54,141 nucleotides of DNA from Ruminococcus flavefaciens (GCA_002373775.1 DFJW01000080.1:1-54141), one strand, 5' to 3'; counted from the stretch's first letter, positions 41,317 to 50,677 are shown. A program made the numbers and translations. The notes: a model not told the origin generated them from the sequence alone.

Positions 41317-44097
41317 ATGGCACAGGATTATAACAATACCTTAAATTTACCGAAAACTGACTTCCCGATGAGGGGAAATCTCCCTAAGAGAGAACCGGAA
41401 ACTCTTGCAAAGTGGGAGAGCGAAAGACTTTATTATAAGATGATCGAAAAGAATAAGGGCAAAACTCCCTATGTTCTCCACGACGGACCTCCCTATGCAA
41501 ACGGCGAGATCCACCTTGGTCATGCACTCAATAAGACTCTCAAGGACATTCATTGTAAAGTATAAGAATATGAGCGGCTTCTGTGCTCCTTACGTTCCCG
41601 GCTGGGACACTCACGGACTTCCTATCGAGCTCAAGGCTATGAAGGCTATCGGCGTAAAGGACGGTGCTATCCCGCCCACAGAGCTGAGAAAGCACTGCCG
41701 CGAATACGCTATGACACAGGTCGCTAACCAGATGAAGGGCTTCAAGAGACTCGGTTCACTGGGCGACTACGACTACCCCTACCTCACGCTCCGTCCTGAG
41801 TATGAGGCAAAGACAGGTCGAGGTATTCGGCGACAATGGCTAAGAAGGGCTATATGTACAAGGGACTCAAGCCGGTTTATTGGTGCCCCGACTGTAATAC
41901 AGCTCTCGCAGAGGCTGAGATCGAGTATTCAAACGATCCCTGCTACTCTATCTACGTCAAGTTCAATGTTACCGATGACAAGGGAATTTTCAGCGGTATG
42001 GGACTCGACCTCTCCAAGATATACTTCGTTATCTGGACTACTACCACCTGGACTATCCCCGGCAACCTGGCTATCTGCCTCGGACCGGAGTACAACTATA
42101 CACTCGTTCACGTTGGCGACGAGTACTATGTAATGGCTGAAGAGCTCGTTAAGACCACTATGGAGACTGCCGGTATCACTGAGTATACCACTGAGGGCAT
42201 CTTCACAGGTGCAGAGCTCGAGGGTATGAAGACAAAGCACCCCCTCTACGACCGTCCGTCACCTATCATCGTAGGCGACCACGTTACTCTCGAAAGCGGT
42301 ACAGGCTGCGTTCATACAGCTCCCGGCTACGGTGTGGAGGACTTTGAGGTCTGCAAGAAGTACGACGATATCGGTATCATCGTATGCGTTGACTCCAAGG
42401 GCAAGCAGACCGCTGAAGCAGGCGAATTCGAGGGCATGGACACAGATCAGGCGAACAAGGCTATCGCTGCAAAGCTCACTGAGGTAGGAGCTATGCTCGC
42501 TACACAGAAGATCGTTCACCAGTATCCCCACTGCTGGAGATGCAACAGCCCTATCATATACAGAGCAACAGAGCAGTGGTTCTGCTCGGTAAACGGCTTC
42601 AAGGACGAGGCTATCAAGGCTATCGAGTCCGTAAAGTGGATCCCCGACTGGGGCGAGGACCGTATCAAGGGTATGGTTCGCGACAGAAGCGACTGGTGTA
42701 TCTCCCGTCAGAGAACATGGGGCGTTCCGATACCTGTCGTTTACTGCAAGGACTGCGGCAAGCCGATCTGCACTGACGAGACTATCAAGGCTATCGCTGA
42801 TCTCTTCCGCAAGGAGGGCAGCGACGCATGGTGGACAAAGGATCCCTCCGAGTTCATTCCGTCAAGTGTAAAGTGCGAGTGCGGCTGCGGTGAGTTCACC
42901 AAGGAATACGACATAATGGACGTTTGGTTCGACAGCGGCGTTTCGCATACATCAGTAATGGACGGCAAGGACTTCCCGAGCCTTTCATGGCCGGCTGACC
43001 TCTATCTTGAGGGTGCAGACCAGTACAGAGGCTGGTTCCAGTCATCGCTCCTTACATCAGTAGTATACAAGGGTACTGCCCCCTATAAGGCAGTCTGCAC
43101 ACACGGCTGGGTAGTTGACGGCGAGGGCAAGGCTATGCACAAGTCCCTCGGAAACGGTATTGATCCGAGTGAGATCACAGACCAGTACGGCGCAGATATT
43201 CTCCGTCTGTGGGTAGCTTCTTCCGATTACCACAGCGATATTCGTATCTCCAAGCCTATCCTCAGCCAGCTTTCCGACGCCTACAAGAAGATCAGAAACA
43301 CAGCTCGTTTCATTCTCGGAAACCTCGGCAACGGCAAGGGCTTTGATCCTGATAAGGACTGCGTATCCGACGATCAGCTCACCGAGCTCGATAAATGGGC
43401 GCTTATGCGTCTCGACACTCTTATTGACAAGGTCAAGGAGGGCTACGAGGCATTTGATTTCCATATCGCATTTCACGCTATCCATAACTTCTGCGTAATT
43501 GATATGTCCAACTTCTACCTCGACATCATCAAGGACAGACTCTACTGCGAGAAGGAGGACTCAGTCATCAGACGTGCTGCTCAGACCGCTATGTACCGTA
43601 TCCTGAGCGCTGTTGCAAGACTTGCTGCACCTATCATCTCGTTCACTGCTGAGGAGATCTGGCAGTTTATGCCGCACTCCGCAAACGACGATACAGAGAG
43701 CGTTTTCCTCAATCAGATGCCTGAGAAGTCGGGTATCGAGTTCAGCGCTGAGTACGTTGACAAGTGGGACTTCATATACGGCACAAGAGAGGCTGTAAAC
43801 AAGGTGCTCGAAGAGGCAAGAAATGCCAAGACTATCGGCAAGTCGCTTGAGGCTAAGATAATCATCAGAAGCAGCGATGCTGATTACGACAGATATATGG
43901 CACTCGCTGACCACCTCAAGGATATCCTCATCGTATCCGGCGTTGAGGTCGAGAAGTCCGGTGCTGAGACTGTATTTGAAGTTGCTAAGGCTGACGGCGA
44001 GAAGTGCGAGCGCTGCTGGTGCTACTCCAAGTACGTCGGCACAAACCATGATCACCCCACTCTCTGCGAGAGATGTGCGATCGCTGTTGAAGCATAA
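41317..44097 (+). CDS. ileS: Isoleucine-tRNA ligase, frame broken by three single-base insertions
   Basis: This is IleRS, which charges tRNA-Ile. The parts are in three frames: 41317-about 41549, about 41551-41812, then from 41836 to the stop. Removing one T at 41549/41550, one A at 41813 and one A at 41835 restores a 925-residue protein through LKDIIVKYKN and EAKQVEVFGDMAKKG, exactly as the family reads. HLGH (66-69) stands for HIGH, MHKSLGN for KMSKS, and the CERCWC...CERC zinc site ends the protein. The insertions add to three bases and the rest is well conserved, so sequence errors are likelier than a decaying gene; the enzyme is normally essential. Confidence 0.9.
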
Positions 44098-44110
44098 TTT
44101 GTACTATATT

Positions 44111-44136
44111 GCCTGCTGCCGGTCGAGGCGGCAGGC
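44111..44136 (+). terminator. Hairpin between ileS and lspA
   Basis: GCCTGCTGCC/GGCGGCAGGC, a 10-bp stem with one G-T pair and a 6-base loop, is followed by GTATTATTTG. It is a possible partial terminator within the ileS-lspA-rluD run. Confidence 0.5.
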
Positions 44137-44159
44137 GTATTATTTGAAAGGATAGATAT

Positions 44160-44690
44160 ATGGCTGTATTGCTTGTAGCGGCTGTCATCGTTCTGATATT
44201 TGCCGATCAGGCTGTGAAATACTGGGCTGTTCATTATCTTAAGGAGCGCGGCAGTATCAGGTTCATACACTTCGGTGATTTCAAGGTGCTCGACCTCACT
44301 TACCTCGAAAATGACGGCGCGATATTCGGAAGTATGTCCGGACAGAGGTGGTTCCTCATCGGCTTCACTTCGATCGTGCTGGTTGTGGGAATATATCTGA
44401 TGTTCAGGTATATGAAACGTTCAAAGCTCCTGACATCGGCGATCCTGCTGTTTGTGTCGGGCGGCATCGGCAACATCATCGACCGTATGAGGCAGGGGTA
44501 TGTCGTGGATATGTTCGAGGTGAAGCTGTTCAAGTTTGCGATATTCAACGTGGCTGATATATATGTCACCTGCGCTTTTGTACTGCTTCTTGTGTATGTG
44601 CTCTTCATTGATCCCAAGATACAGGCAAAGGCTAAGGCGGAAGCAGATGCTGCAAAGTCTGCTGCGGACAAGGAAGCTGCCAATGAGTGA
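44160..44690 (+). CDS. lspA: Lipoprotein signal peptidase LspA
   Basis: This is the signal peptidase II that removes the signal from lipidated prolipoproteins, such as the one encoded at 21.6-22.2 kb. The 176-residue protein has four membrane helices and the conserved Asp16, ENDGAIFG (50-57), NIIDR...VVDMFE with Asp117 and FNVADIYV with Asp133; the last two are the aspartic-protease pair. The C-terminal 25 residues are a charged Lys/Ala/Glu tail. GAAAGGA precedes the start. It overlaps the next gene by 8 bases. Confidence 0.95.
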   Translation: MAVLLVAAVIVLIFADQAVKYWAVHYLKERGSIRFIHFGDFKVLDLTYLENDGAIFGSMSGQRWFLIGFTSIVLVVGIYLMFRYMKRSKLLTSAILLFVSGGIGNIIDRMRQGYVVDMFEVKLFKFAIFNVADIYVTCAFVLLLVYVLFIDPKIQAKAKAEADAAKSAADKEAANE

Positions 44691-45594
44691 GACAGTAACG
44701 CTCACGGCTTCGGATACTGACCGTGGAACCCGTATTGACAAGTATATTTCGGACAATGTTGCTCTGACTCGCTCGGCGGTTCAGGGACTCATAGAAAAGG
44801 GAATGGTCACCGCGGACGGCAGCAGTATCGCCAAGAATTACAAGCTGCGCGGCGGCGAGGTCATCGCTGTTGAAATACCCGAGCCCGAGCCTATGGACGC
44901 TGTTCCGGAGGATATTCCGCTCGATATAGTCTACGAGGACGATGACCTGCTGGTCGTGAACAAGCCCAAGGGTATGGTAGTTCACCCGGCTCACGGCAAC
45001 TACACCGGAACGCTCGTCAATGCTCTGCTTCACCACTGTGGAGAGAGCCTTTCCGGGATAAACGGAGTGATACGTCCGGGAATTGTTCACCGTATCGACA
45101 AGAATACGAGTGGACTGCTCATCGTTGCCAAGAACGATGCTTCCCACCTGAAGCTCGCTGAACAGATCAAGGTCCACAGCTTCACGCGAGAGTACGAAGC
45201 TGTTGTGACCGGCGCAATGAAGCAGCAGAGCGGAACGGTCGATGCACCGATCGGACGGCATAAGACCGATCGCAAGAAAATGTGTGTAACTGCTGAAAAT
45301 TCGCGCAATGCGGTGACTCATTACGAGGTGCTCAGGCAGTATGGCGGCTTTGCTCACCTGCGGCTGAGACTCGAGACCGGAAGGACTCATCAGATAAGAG
45401 TCCATATGGCGTATATTGGTCACCCGGTACTGGGGGACGACGTTTACGGAAAGCCTTACAAGGGGCTTGAGGGGCAGTGCCTCCACGCGCGAAAAATAGG
45501 CTTTATCCACCCGACAACAGGGGAGTATATGGAATTTGAGAGCGAGCTGCCCGATTATTTCAGGGCTGTGCTGAACAAGCTCGAAAAGATGTAG
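44683..45594 (+). CDS. RluD-family 23S rRNA/tRNA pseudouridine synthase
   Basis: The 303-residue protein has an N-terminal S4 domain (TRIDKYISDN...RSAVQGLIEKGMV) and an RluA/RluD catalytic domain with HRIDKNTSGLLIVAK, whose Asp139 is the nucleophile. It converts uridines in rRNA (or tRNA) to pseudouridine; the exact sites cannot be predicted. I chose ATG 44683, inside the end of lspA, because the S4 domain starts there; the frame runs on upstream without meaning. lspA followed by rluD is a common order in Firmicutes. Confidence 0.93.
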   Translation: MSETVTLTASDTDRGTRIDKYISDNVALTRSAVQGLIEKGMVTADGSSIAKNYKLRGGEVIAVEIPEPEPMDAVPEDIPLDIVYEDDDLLVVNKPKGMVVHPAHGNYTGTLVNALLHHCGESLSGINGVIRPGIVHRIDKNTSGLLIVAKNDASHLKLAEQIKVHSFTREYEAVVTGAMKQQSGTVDAPIGRHKTDRKKMCVTAENSRNAVTHYEVLRQYGGFAHLRLRLETGRTHQIRVHMAYIGHPVLGDDVYGKPYKGLEGQCLHARKIGFIHPTTGEYMEFESELPDYFRAVLNKLEKM

Positions 45595-45604
45595 GAGGCA
45601 GCCA

Positions 45605-46426
45605 TTGTTTGAAGATATAAGTAAAGTTATCCTGCTGAGCGATATGGACGGAACGCTCCTCAACGGCAAGAAGCAGATCACGGACATCGACCGTGCTGCG
45701 ATAAAGCGCTTTACGGAGCTCGGCGGAAGGTTCACGGTGGCTACCGGACGGACGATACAATCCTTCGACCAGTTCCGTGCGCTGATAGATATGCCGTACC
45801 CCGTTATAATGTATAACGGAGCGGCGATACACGACTATTCATCGGGAAAAACGCTGTTCACCCGACCGCTGCCGGAGGAGTGCCGGGACATAGCCTTGCA
45901 GCTCTATGAAGCTATGCCGGACGCCGGCGGAGAGGTCCTCAGACTGGACGGTACATATGTATTCCGCAACAACGATTACCAGAAGCTCCACACGAAGCTC
46001 TGCAATATCGTCCCGGATTACGCCGAGCTCTCCGAGGTCGAGGAGGGTGGCTGGCTGAAGGTTCTGTTCTCAATGGCACCGGACGATATGGACTTCTTCG
46101 GGGCTTATGTGAGAAGTCAGGGGTGGGACACCGTTGATTTCGTGCGTTCCTCGGAGATGTTCTGGGAAATGCTGCCGAAGGGCGTGAGCAAGGGCTCGGC
46201 GCTGACTGAGTACCGCAGGCTCGACGGCTGGCAGGACTTCACGTTCGTTTCTATCGGGGACTTTGACAACGATATAGAGATGCTGTGTGCGGCAGACCTC
46301 GGAGCGTGTCCTGCGAATGCCGAGGACAAGGTCAAAAAGGCTGCCGGACTCGTGCTTTCGCATACAAATGAGGATGGAGCTGTGGCTGAGCTTATCGGAT
46401 ACATAATAGATAAGTGCGGCTGCTGA
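45605..46426 (+). CDS. HAD-superfamily hydrolase, Cof type
   Basis: This is a 273-residue phosphatase of the Cof/YidA group. Motif I is LLSDMDGTLLNG, motif II TVATGRT, and motif III/IV SIGDFDNDIEML. The C2 cap domain lies between them. Such enzymes dephosphorylate sugar phosphates or similar small molecules; the substrate is open. The start is TTG 45605, with AGGAGG 6 bases ahead, right after the pseudouridine synthase stop. Confidence 0.92.
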   Translation: MFEDISKVILLSDMDGTLLNGKKQITDIDRAAIKRFTELGGRFTVATGRTIQSFDQFRALIDMPYPVIMYNGAAIHDYSSGKTLFTRPLPEECRDIALQLYEAMPDAGGEVLRLDGTYVFRNNDYQKLHTKLCNIVPDYAELSEVEEGGWLKVLFSMAPDDMDFFGAYVRSQGWDTVDFVRSSEMFWEMLPKGVSKGSALTEYRRLDGWQDFTFVSIGDFDNDIEMLCAADLGACPANAEDKVKKAAGLVLSHTNEDGAVAELIGYIIDKCGC

Positions 46427-46477
46427 AACTGCAAATGACGGCGTGAGCCGTTGGATAAAAATATTACGGAGGTTATT

Positions 46478-47317
46478 ATGGACGCAAAGATCAAAAAGGA
46501 ATTGCAGAAAACAGCCTGCAAGGTGAGAATGGGCGTTATCGAGGGAACCTACAACGCCAAGTCGGGACACCCCGGCGGCTCGCTTTCCATAAGCGATACC
46601 CTGACATATCTTTATTACAGTAAAATGAATGTTGACGCAAAGGCTCCTGACGACGCTGACAGAGACCGTTTTGTGCTCTCAAAGGGACACACTGCGCCGG
46701 CACTTTATGCAGTTCTGGCACAGAAGGGCTACTTCCCGGAGGAGGAGATAAAGTCTCTCCGCCACATCGGAGCTATGCTTCAGGGACATCCTTGTATCCA
46801 TACTCCCGGAGTTGATATGTCCAGCGGTTCACTTGGACAGGGCATCTCTGCTGCTTGCGGAATGGCGCTTGCAGGCAAGCTCGACAAAAAGTCCTACAAG
46901 GTATACACTATCCTCGGTGACGGCGAGATCGAGGAAGGACAGGTATGGGAGGCTGCCATGTTCGCAGCTCATTACAAGCTCGATAACCTCGTAGCTATCG
47001 TTGACAACAACGGTCTCCAGATCGACGGACCTGTTACCGAGGTATGTTCTCCTGAGCCTATCACAGACAAGTTCGCTGCATTCGGCTGGCACGTCATCAC
47101 TATGGACGCTCACGATTTTGACAGCATCGAAGCTGCTTTCGCTGAGGCTGACAAGGTCAAGGGACAGCCTGTGGCTATCATTCAGAAGTCCGTAAAGGGC
47201 AAGGGCGTGTCCTTTATGGAAAATCAGGTGGGCTGGCACGGAACAGCTCCCAACAAGGAACAGTACGAACAGGCTATGGCTGAGCTCAGCGCACAGTTAA
47301 AGGGATTGGAGGACTAA
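46478..47317 (+). CDS. Transketolase, N-terminal subunit
   Basis: This is the thiamine-diphosphate-binding half of a split transketolase. The 279-residue protein has KSGHPGGSLS, SKGHTAPALYA and the TPP motif GDGEIEEGQVWEA...NLVAIVDNNGLQIDG. It works as a heterotetramer with the C-terminal subunit 4 bases downstream. It moves two-carbon units between pentose phosphates, so it continues the route opened by xylA and xylB. I chose ATG 46478 after ACGGAGG; the upstream codons lack a site. Confidence 0.95.
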   Translation: MDAKIKKELQKTACKVRMGVIEGTYNAKSGHPGGSLSISDTLTYLYYSKMNVDAKAPDDADRDRFVLSKGHTAPALYAVLAQKGYFPEEEIKSLRHIGAMLQGHPCIHTPGVDMSSGSLGQGISAACGMALAGKLDKKSYKVYTILGDGEIEEGQVWEAAMFAAHYKLDNLVAIVDNNGLQIDGPVTEVCSPEPITDKFAAFGWHVITMDAHDFDSIEAAFAEADKVKGQPVAIIQKSVKGKGVSFMENQVGWHGTAPNKEQYEQAMAELSAQLKGLED

Positions 47318-47321
47318 GACT

Positions 47322-48266
47322 ATGGCAGACGTGATTAAAAAAGCTACCAGAGAGAGCTACGGCGAGGCTCTGAGAGATCTTGCTGAGGAATACAAGGATC
47401 TCGTGGTTCTTGATGCAGACCTTGCTGCTGCAACAAAGACCAGCATCTTCAAGAAGGCTTATCCTGACCGTTTCTTTGACTGCGGTATCGCAGAGGCAAA
47501 TATGATGGGCGTTGCAGCCGGACTTGCTGCCTGCGGAAAGATCCCGTTCGCTTCTACATTTGCTATGTTCGCTGCCGGAAGAGCATTCGAGATAGTAAGA
47601 AACTCTATCGGCTATCCTCAACTCAACGTTAAGATAGGTGCAACTCACGCAGGTATCTCCGTAGGTGAGGACGGTGCTACACACCAGTGCAACGAGGACA
47701 TCGCTCTTATGAGAACTATCCCCGGTATGACTATCATCAACCCCTGCGATGATGTTGAGGCAAAGGCTGCTGTGAAGGCTGCCCTCGACTTCAACGGACC
47801 GGTCTATATGCGTTTCGGACGTCTTGCAGTGCCGGTCGTGAATGACGCTGCATCATACAAATTCGAGCTCGGAAAGGGCGTTGTTATGAAGGACGGTAAG
47901 GACGTTACCATCGTTGCTACCGGACTTCTCGTCAATGAGGCTCTTGAAGCTGCAAAGGCACTCGAAGCTGACGGTGTTTCCGCAAGAGTTGTCAATATCC
48001 ACACTATCAAGCCGCTCGATAAGGAGCTCATCGCAAAGTGCGCAAAGGAGACTGGTCTTATCGTAACGGCTGAGGAGCACAGCATAATCGGCGGACTCGG
48101 CTCGGCAGTTGCAGAAGCTGTAACGGAGAGTTGTCCTGTCAAGGTCGTAAAGATAGGCGTGAACGACGAATTCGGTCACTCAGGACCTGCTGCTGACCTT
48201 CTTAAGGAGTTCGGACTTTCTGCTGAGAATATCGTCAAGACAGTCAAGGCTAACCTCAATAAGTAA
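47322..48266 (+). CDS. Transketolase, C-terminal subunit
   Basis: This 314-residue protein corresponds to the pyrimidine-binding and C-terminal domains of transketolase. It has DADLAAATKTSIF, FDCGIAEANMMGVAAGLA (with the glutamate that activates thiamine) and ATHAGISVGEDGATHQ. It is paired with the N-terminal subunit gene. The alternative, a 1-deoxyxylulose 5-phosphate synthase half, is less likely, because the split arrangement with these motifs is the usual clostridial transketolase. Confidence 0.94.
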   Translation: MADVIKKATRESYGEALRDLAEEYKDLVVLDADLAAATKTSIFKKAYPDRFFDCGIAEANMMGVAAGLAACGKIPFASTFAMFAAGRAFEIVRNSIGYPQLNVKIGATHAGISVGEDGATHQCNEDIALMRTIPGMTIINPCDDVEAKAAVKAALDFNGPVYMRFGRLAVPVVNDAASYKFELGKGVVMKDGKDVTIVATGLLVNEALEAAKALEADGVSARVVNIHTIKPLDKELIAKCAKETGLIVTAEEHSIIGGLGSAVAEAVTESCPVKVVKIGVNDEFGHSGPAADLLKEFGLSAENIVKTVKANLNK

Positions 48267-48273
48267 CATCATC

Positions 48274-48300
48274 GGGACGTCAGCTGGCGTCCCTTTTTTT
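48274..48300 (+). terminator. Terminator of the transketolase operon
   Basis: GGGACGT/GCGTCCC with a CAGCTG loop is followed by seven T. It is a strong intrinsic terminator. Confidence 0.92.
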
Positions 48301-48323
48301 GACGGAAAATATTGAAAAACTTC

Positions 48324-48352
48324 TTGACAAGCCCGGAATAATGTGGTATAAT
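48324..48352 (+). promoter_or_regulatory. Consensus promoter of rpsF-ssb-rpsR
   Basis: TTGACA (48324-48329), a 17-base spacer and TATAAT (48347-48352), with an extended TGG before the -10. This is the best sigma-A promoter in the window, as expected for ribosomal protein genes. Confidence 0.92.
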
Positions 48353-48386
48353 ACTAAAGTGTCTTGTGAAAAGACATAATTATCCT

Positions 48387-48408
48387 TGCCCGCAGAGGGT
48401 TGTGGGCA
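48387..48408 (+). promoter_or_regulatory. rpsF leader hairpin, possible S6:S18 feedback site
   Basis: TGCCCGCA/TGTGGGCA, an 8-bp stem with one G-T pair and loop GAGGGT, lies in the leader 25 bases before the rpsF start. Leaders of this operon in many bacteria bind the S6:S18 complex for feedback control. I see the stem; I cannot confirm that it matches the known motif. Confidence 0.45.
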
Positions 48409-48432
48409 TAATCCAGAAGGAGGTGTACATTA

Positions 48433-48732
48433 ATGGCAAAGGTATCCGCTAAGTATGAAGTAATGGTCGTATTCAGCCTTAAGAACGGCGAGGAGTCTAT
48501 GCAGGCTCTTATCCAGAAGTTCAAGGAGAGAATCGAGCGTCACGCCGAAGCTGTTGAAGTCAACGAGGATTGGGGCAAGCGTAAGCTCGCTTATCCTATC
48601 GAGGACGAGACAGAGGGTTACTATGTGATCTACACATTCACATCAGCTCCCGACTATCCGGCAGAGCTTTCAAGACGTCTCAACATTTCCGATGGCATCC
48701 TTCGTTCACTCGTAACTGTTGTCGAGGAATGA
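48433..48732 (+). CDS. rpsF: 30S ribosomal protein S6
   Basis: S6 is a small-subunit protein that binds beside S18 on the platform. The 99-residue sequence has YEVMVVFSLKNGE, VEVNEDWGKRKLAYPIEDETEGYYVIYTF (in parts) and RRLNISDGILRSLV, all typical. GAAGGAGG precedes the ATG. It heads rpsF-ssb-rpsR. Confidence 0.97.
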   Translation: MAKVSAKYEVMVVFSLKNGEESMQALIQKFKERIERHAEAVEVNEDWGKRKLAYPIEDETEGYYVIYTFTSAPDYPAELSRRLNISDGILRSLVTVVEE

Positions 48733-48761
48733 TCACTTCATTATTTTAAGGAGAAAGTCAG

Positions 48762-49253
48762 ATGAATAAGGTTATTTTAGTTGGCAGACTTACCGCTGAT
48801 CCCGAGCTGAGACAGACTCAGAGCGGCGTATCATCGTGTAGATTTACCGTAGCTGTTGACAGAAGATTTGCCGATAAGAATACCGGCGAAAGACAGGCTG
48901 ATTTCATCACCTGCGTCGCTTGGAGACAGACTGCTGAGTTCGTTTCACGCTATTTCAGCAAGGGTAAGCTCATCTGTGTTGAGGGAAGCCTCAGAACAGG
49001 AAGCTATACCGACAGGAACCACTCTGATGTTACACATTATACAACAGAGGTTTTTGTTGACAACGTTGAGTTCGTAGGCGGAAAGAACGAAAGCGGCGGA
49101 AGTCAGGGCGGCTATCAGAACAGCAACAATAACTATCAGGCTGCTCCGCAGCAGAACGCTCCCGCAGCTGCTGCACCGAATAATGACAGTATGTCATACG
49201 GCTCGCTGAGTGACTTTGAAGAGATCCTCAGCGACGGCGATGTTCCCTTCTGA
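48762..49253 (+). CDS. ssb: Single-stranded DNA-binding protein
   Basis: SSB coats single-stranded DNA in replication, repair and recombination. The 163-residue protein has the OB fold (MNKVILVGRLTADPELRQTQ...FTVAVDRRF...DFITCVAWR), a Gln/Asn/Gly-rich linker and the acidic tip DGDVPF that recruits partner proteins. It lies between the two ribosomal genes, as in most Firmicutes. Confidence 0.97.
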   Translation: MNKVILVGRLTADPELRQTQSGVSSCRFTVAVDRRFADKNTGERQADFITCVAWRQTAEFVSRYFSKGKLICVEGSLRTGSYTDRNHSDVTHYTTEVFVDNVEFVGGKNESGGSQGGYQNSNNNYQAAPQQNAPAAAAPNNDSMSYGSLSDFEEILSDGDVPF

Positions 49254-49286
49254 GGAAACGCCGTAAAAACTGAAACGATTATTATG

Positions 49287-49327
49287 AAAGGAGTAAACGC
49301 ATCTTTCACAGATGTGCGGTAGATATT
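49287..49327 (+). promoter_or_regulatory. rpsR translation start region: distant Shine-Dalgarno plus hairpin
   Basis: AAAGGAG (49287-49293) lies 34 bases before the rpsR ATG. Between them is a 7-bp stem, CGCATCT/AGATGTG (49298-49304 and 49310-49316), with loop TTCAC. No ATG, GTG or TTG in frame lies closer to the site. Confidence 0.5.
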
Positions 49328-49570
49328 ATGGAAAAGGAAAGAAATTCCCGTCCTTCAAAGAAGCCCCGCAAGAAGGTTTGTATGTTCTGTGCAGACAGAA
49401 TCGAGAAGATCGATTACAAGGATCTCGCAAAGCTCAGAAAGTGTATGACTGAGAGAGCTAAGATCCTGCCCAGAAGAGTTACAGGTACCTGTGCTTATCA
49501 CCAGCGTGAGCTTACAGTAGCTATCAAGAGAGCAAGACACATCGCTCTTCTCCCTTACGTTAGCGATTGA
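49328..49570 (+). CDS. rpsR: 30S ribosomal protein S18 (zinc form)
   Basis: S18 pairs with S6 on the 30S platform. The 80-residue protein has CMFC (18-21), C39 and C55, so it is the four-cysteine, zinc-binding version. The core [42 protein letters not shown] (in parts) is standard. The start lacks a close ribosome binding site. A clear terminator follows. Confidence 0.97.
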   Translation: MEKERNSRPSKKPRKKVCMFCADRIEKIDYKDLAKLRKCMTERAKILPRRVTGTCAYHQRELTVAIKRARHIALLPYVSD

Positions 49571-49582
49571 CAGAAAATAGTC

Positions 49583-49603
49583 AGGGAGGCATTATGCCTC
49601 CCT
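49583..49603 (+). terminator. Terminator of rpsF-ssb-rpsR
   Basis: AGGGAGGC/GCCTCCCT, 8 bp with loop ATTAT, is followed by TTGTTGTT. A second stem, GCTCCGA/TCGGAGC (about 49658-49680), follows between this gene and the convergent DUF378 gene. Confidence 0.85.
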
Positions 49604-49692
49604 TTGTTGTTATATGCGCAAAGCTGATATATCAGCTATCAATGAGCGTATGTAAGCGCTCCGACGGCATCATTCGGAGCGGTCATCAGGTC

Positions 49693-49914
49693 TTACCGAC
49701 TTGAACTTGTATCATATGCAAGCTCTTCGTCTCTTCTGAAGAGAAGAGAGATGCACCATACCGCTGACAACGCTACAAGAATATAGAGCGTTCTGCTGAT
49801 GATGCTCGCTGAACCGCCAAAGAGCCATGCGATGATATCAAGCTCAAAAATGCCGACCAGACCCCAGTTTATTCCTCCGATTATCAGAAGAATAAGAGCT
49901 AATTTGTCCCACAT
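49693..49914 (-). CDS. DUF378 small membrane protein
   Basis: This 73-residue protein has two membrane helices (about 5-20 and 39-57). It begins with the DUF378 signature LALILLIIGGINWGLVGIFELDI (in parts). Function is unknown. AAAGAGGTG lies ahead of the ATG on the minus strand. It is convergent with rpsR and divergent from the NERD gene. Confidence 0.87.
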   Translation of the reverse strand: MWDKLALILLIIGGINWGLVGIFELDIIAWLFGGSASIISRTLYILVALSAVWCISLLFRRDEELAYDTSSSR

Positions 49915-50014
49915 ATGAGAACACCTCTTTGATCGGGATTTTTGAGACGCGATGTGCGTCTGAGAGTATTATTGCTGAAAAAAACTGAATTATTCAGATT
50001 AACAGGAGAAAATT

Positions 50015-50638
50015 ATGTCAACTAAAACTAAAATTACATTGATAATTATTGGTATACTCCTCGTGCTGCTGTTTATCGTTTGCGTAGCAAAGTATTTCAG
50101 CAAGGGGAACCGAAAAGGCAGAGCGGCAGAACGCAAGGTCGCAGGCGTGCTCAAGAAGTTTGCCAAGAACGACAACAGCCGTATCCTTAACAACATCTAC
50201 CTTCCGCTTTATAAAAAGACCTGTGAGATCGACCACCTTGTTCTCGGAAGATTTGGCGTTCTCGTAGTCGAGACCAAGGGTATTTCCGGAACTGTTTCCG
50301 GCAAGGGCAAGAAGCTCAAGCACACTCTCGGTGAGGTCGAGCACAAGCTCTACAACCCGGCGCTCCAGAACCAGACTCATATGGACAATGTAATCCACCA
50401 CCTGAAAAAAGGCGGTTTTGAGAATACTCCGGTATACGGAGCAGTAGTGTTCACTGATAAGAACATCAAGCTCGAGTCCAATGTCGGAATGAAGCTCGAC
50501 CAGTTCAAGGACTATTACGAAAATCTTCCTCCGTCAAACTGCAATCAGGACGTTCTCCTTCACTATTTTGAGGAGATCAGGATAACAAATCCGTTCAGGA
50601 AGTTCCTCCACAAGTTCAGCAAGAAGGATTGGGATTAA
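50015..50638 (+). CDS. Membrane-anchored NERD (nuclease-related) domain protein
   Basis: This 207-residue protein has one N-terminal membrane helix (about 7-25) and a cytoplasmic NERD domain. The restriction-nuclease-like core residues are present: E39, D73 (EIDHLVL), E86 and K88 (VVETKG), then NPALQNQ with Q118/Q120. The fold is therefore potentially active, but the substrate is unknown. ACAGGAG precedes the start, and a 13-base palindrome (CTGAAT-T-ATTCAG, 49985-49997) stands just before it. Similar genes are common as single genes in clostridia. Confidence 0.88.
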   Translation: MSTKTKITLIIIGILLVLLFIVCVAKYFSKGNRKGRAAERKVAGVLKKFAKNDNSRILNNIYLPLYKKTCEIDHLVLGRFGVLVVETKGISGTVSGKGKKLKHTLGEVEHKLYNPALQNQTHMDNVIHHLKKGGFENTPVYGAVVFTDKNIKLESNVGMKLDQFKDYYENLPPSNCNQDVLLHYFEEIRITNPFRKFLHKFSKKDWD

Positions 50639-50677
50639 CAGCCGTGACTGTTCAGGCAATTTGAACGAGGAAATCAT

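Noticed and set aside
41540..41840. Programmed frameshifting in ileS
   Set aside because: There is no slippery heptamer or stimulatory structure, the shifts are three separate single-base insertions, and IleRS is not known to use recoding. Sequence error fits better.
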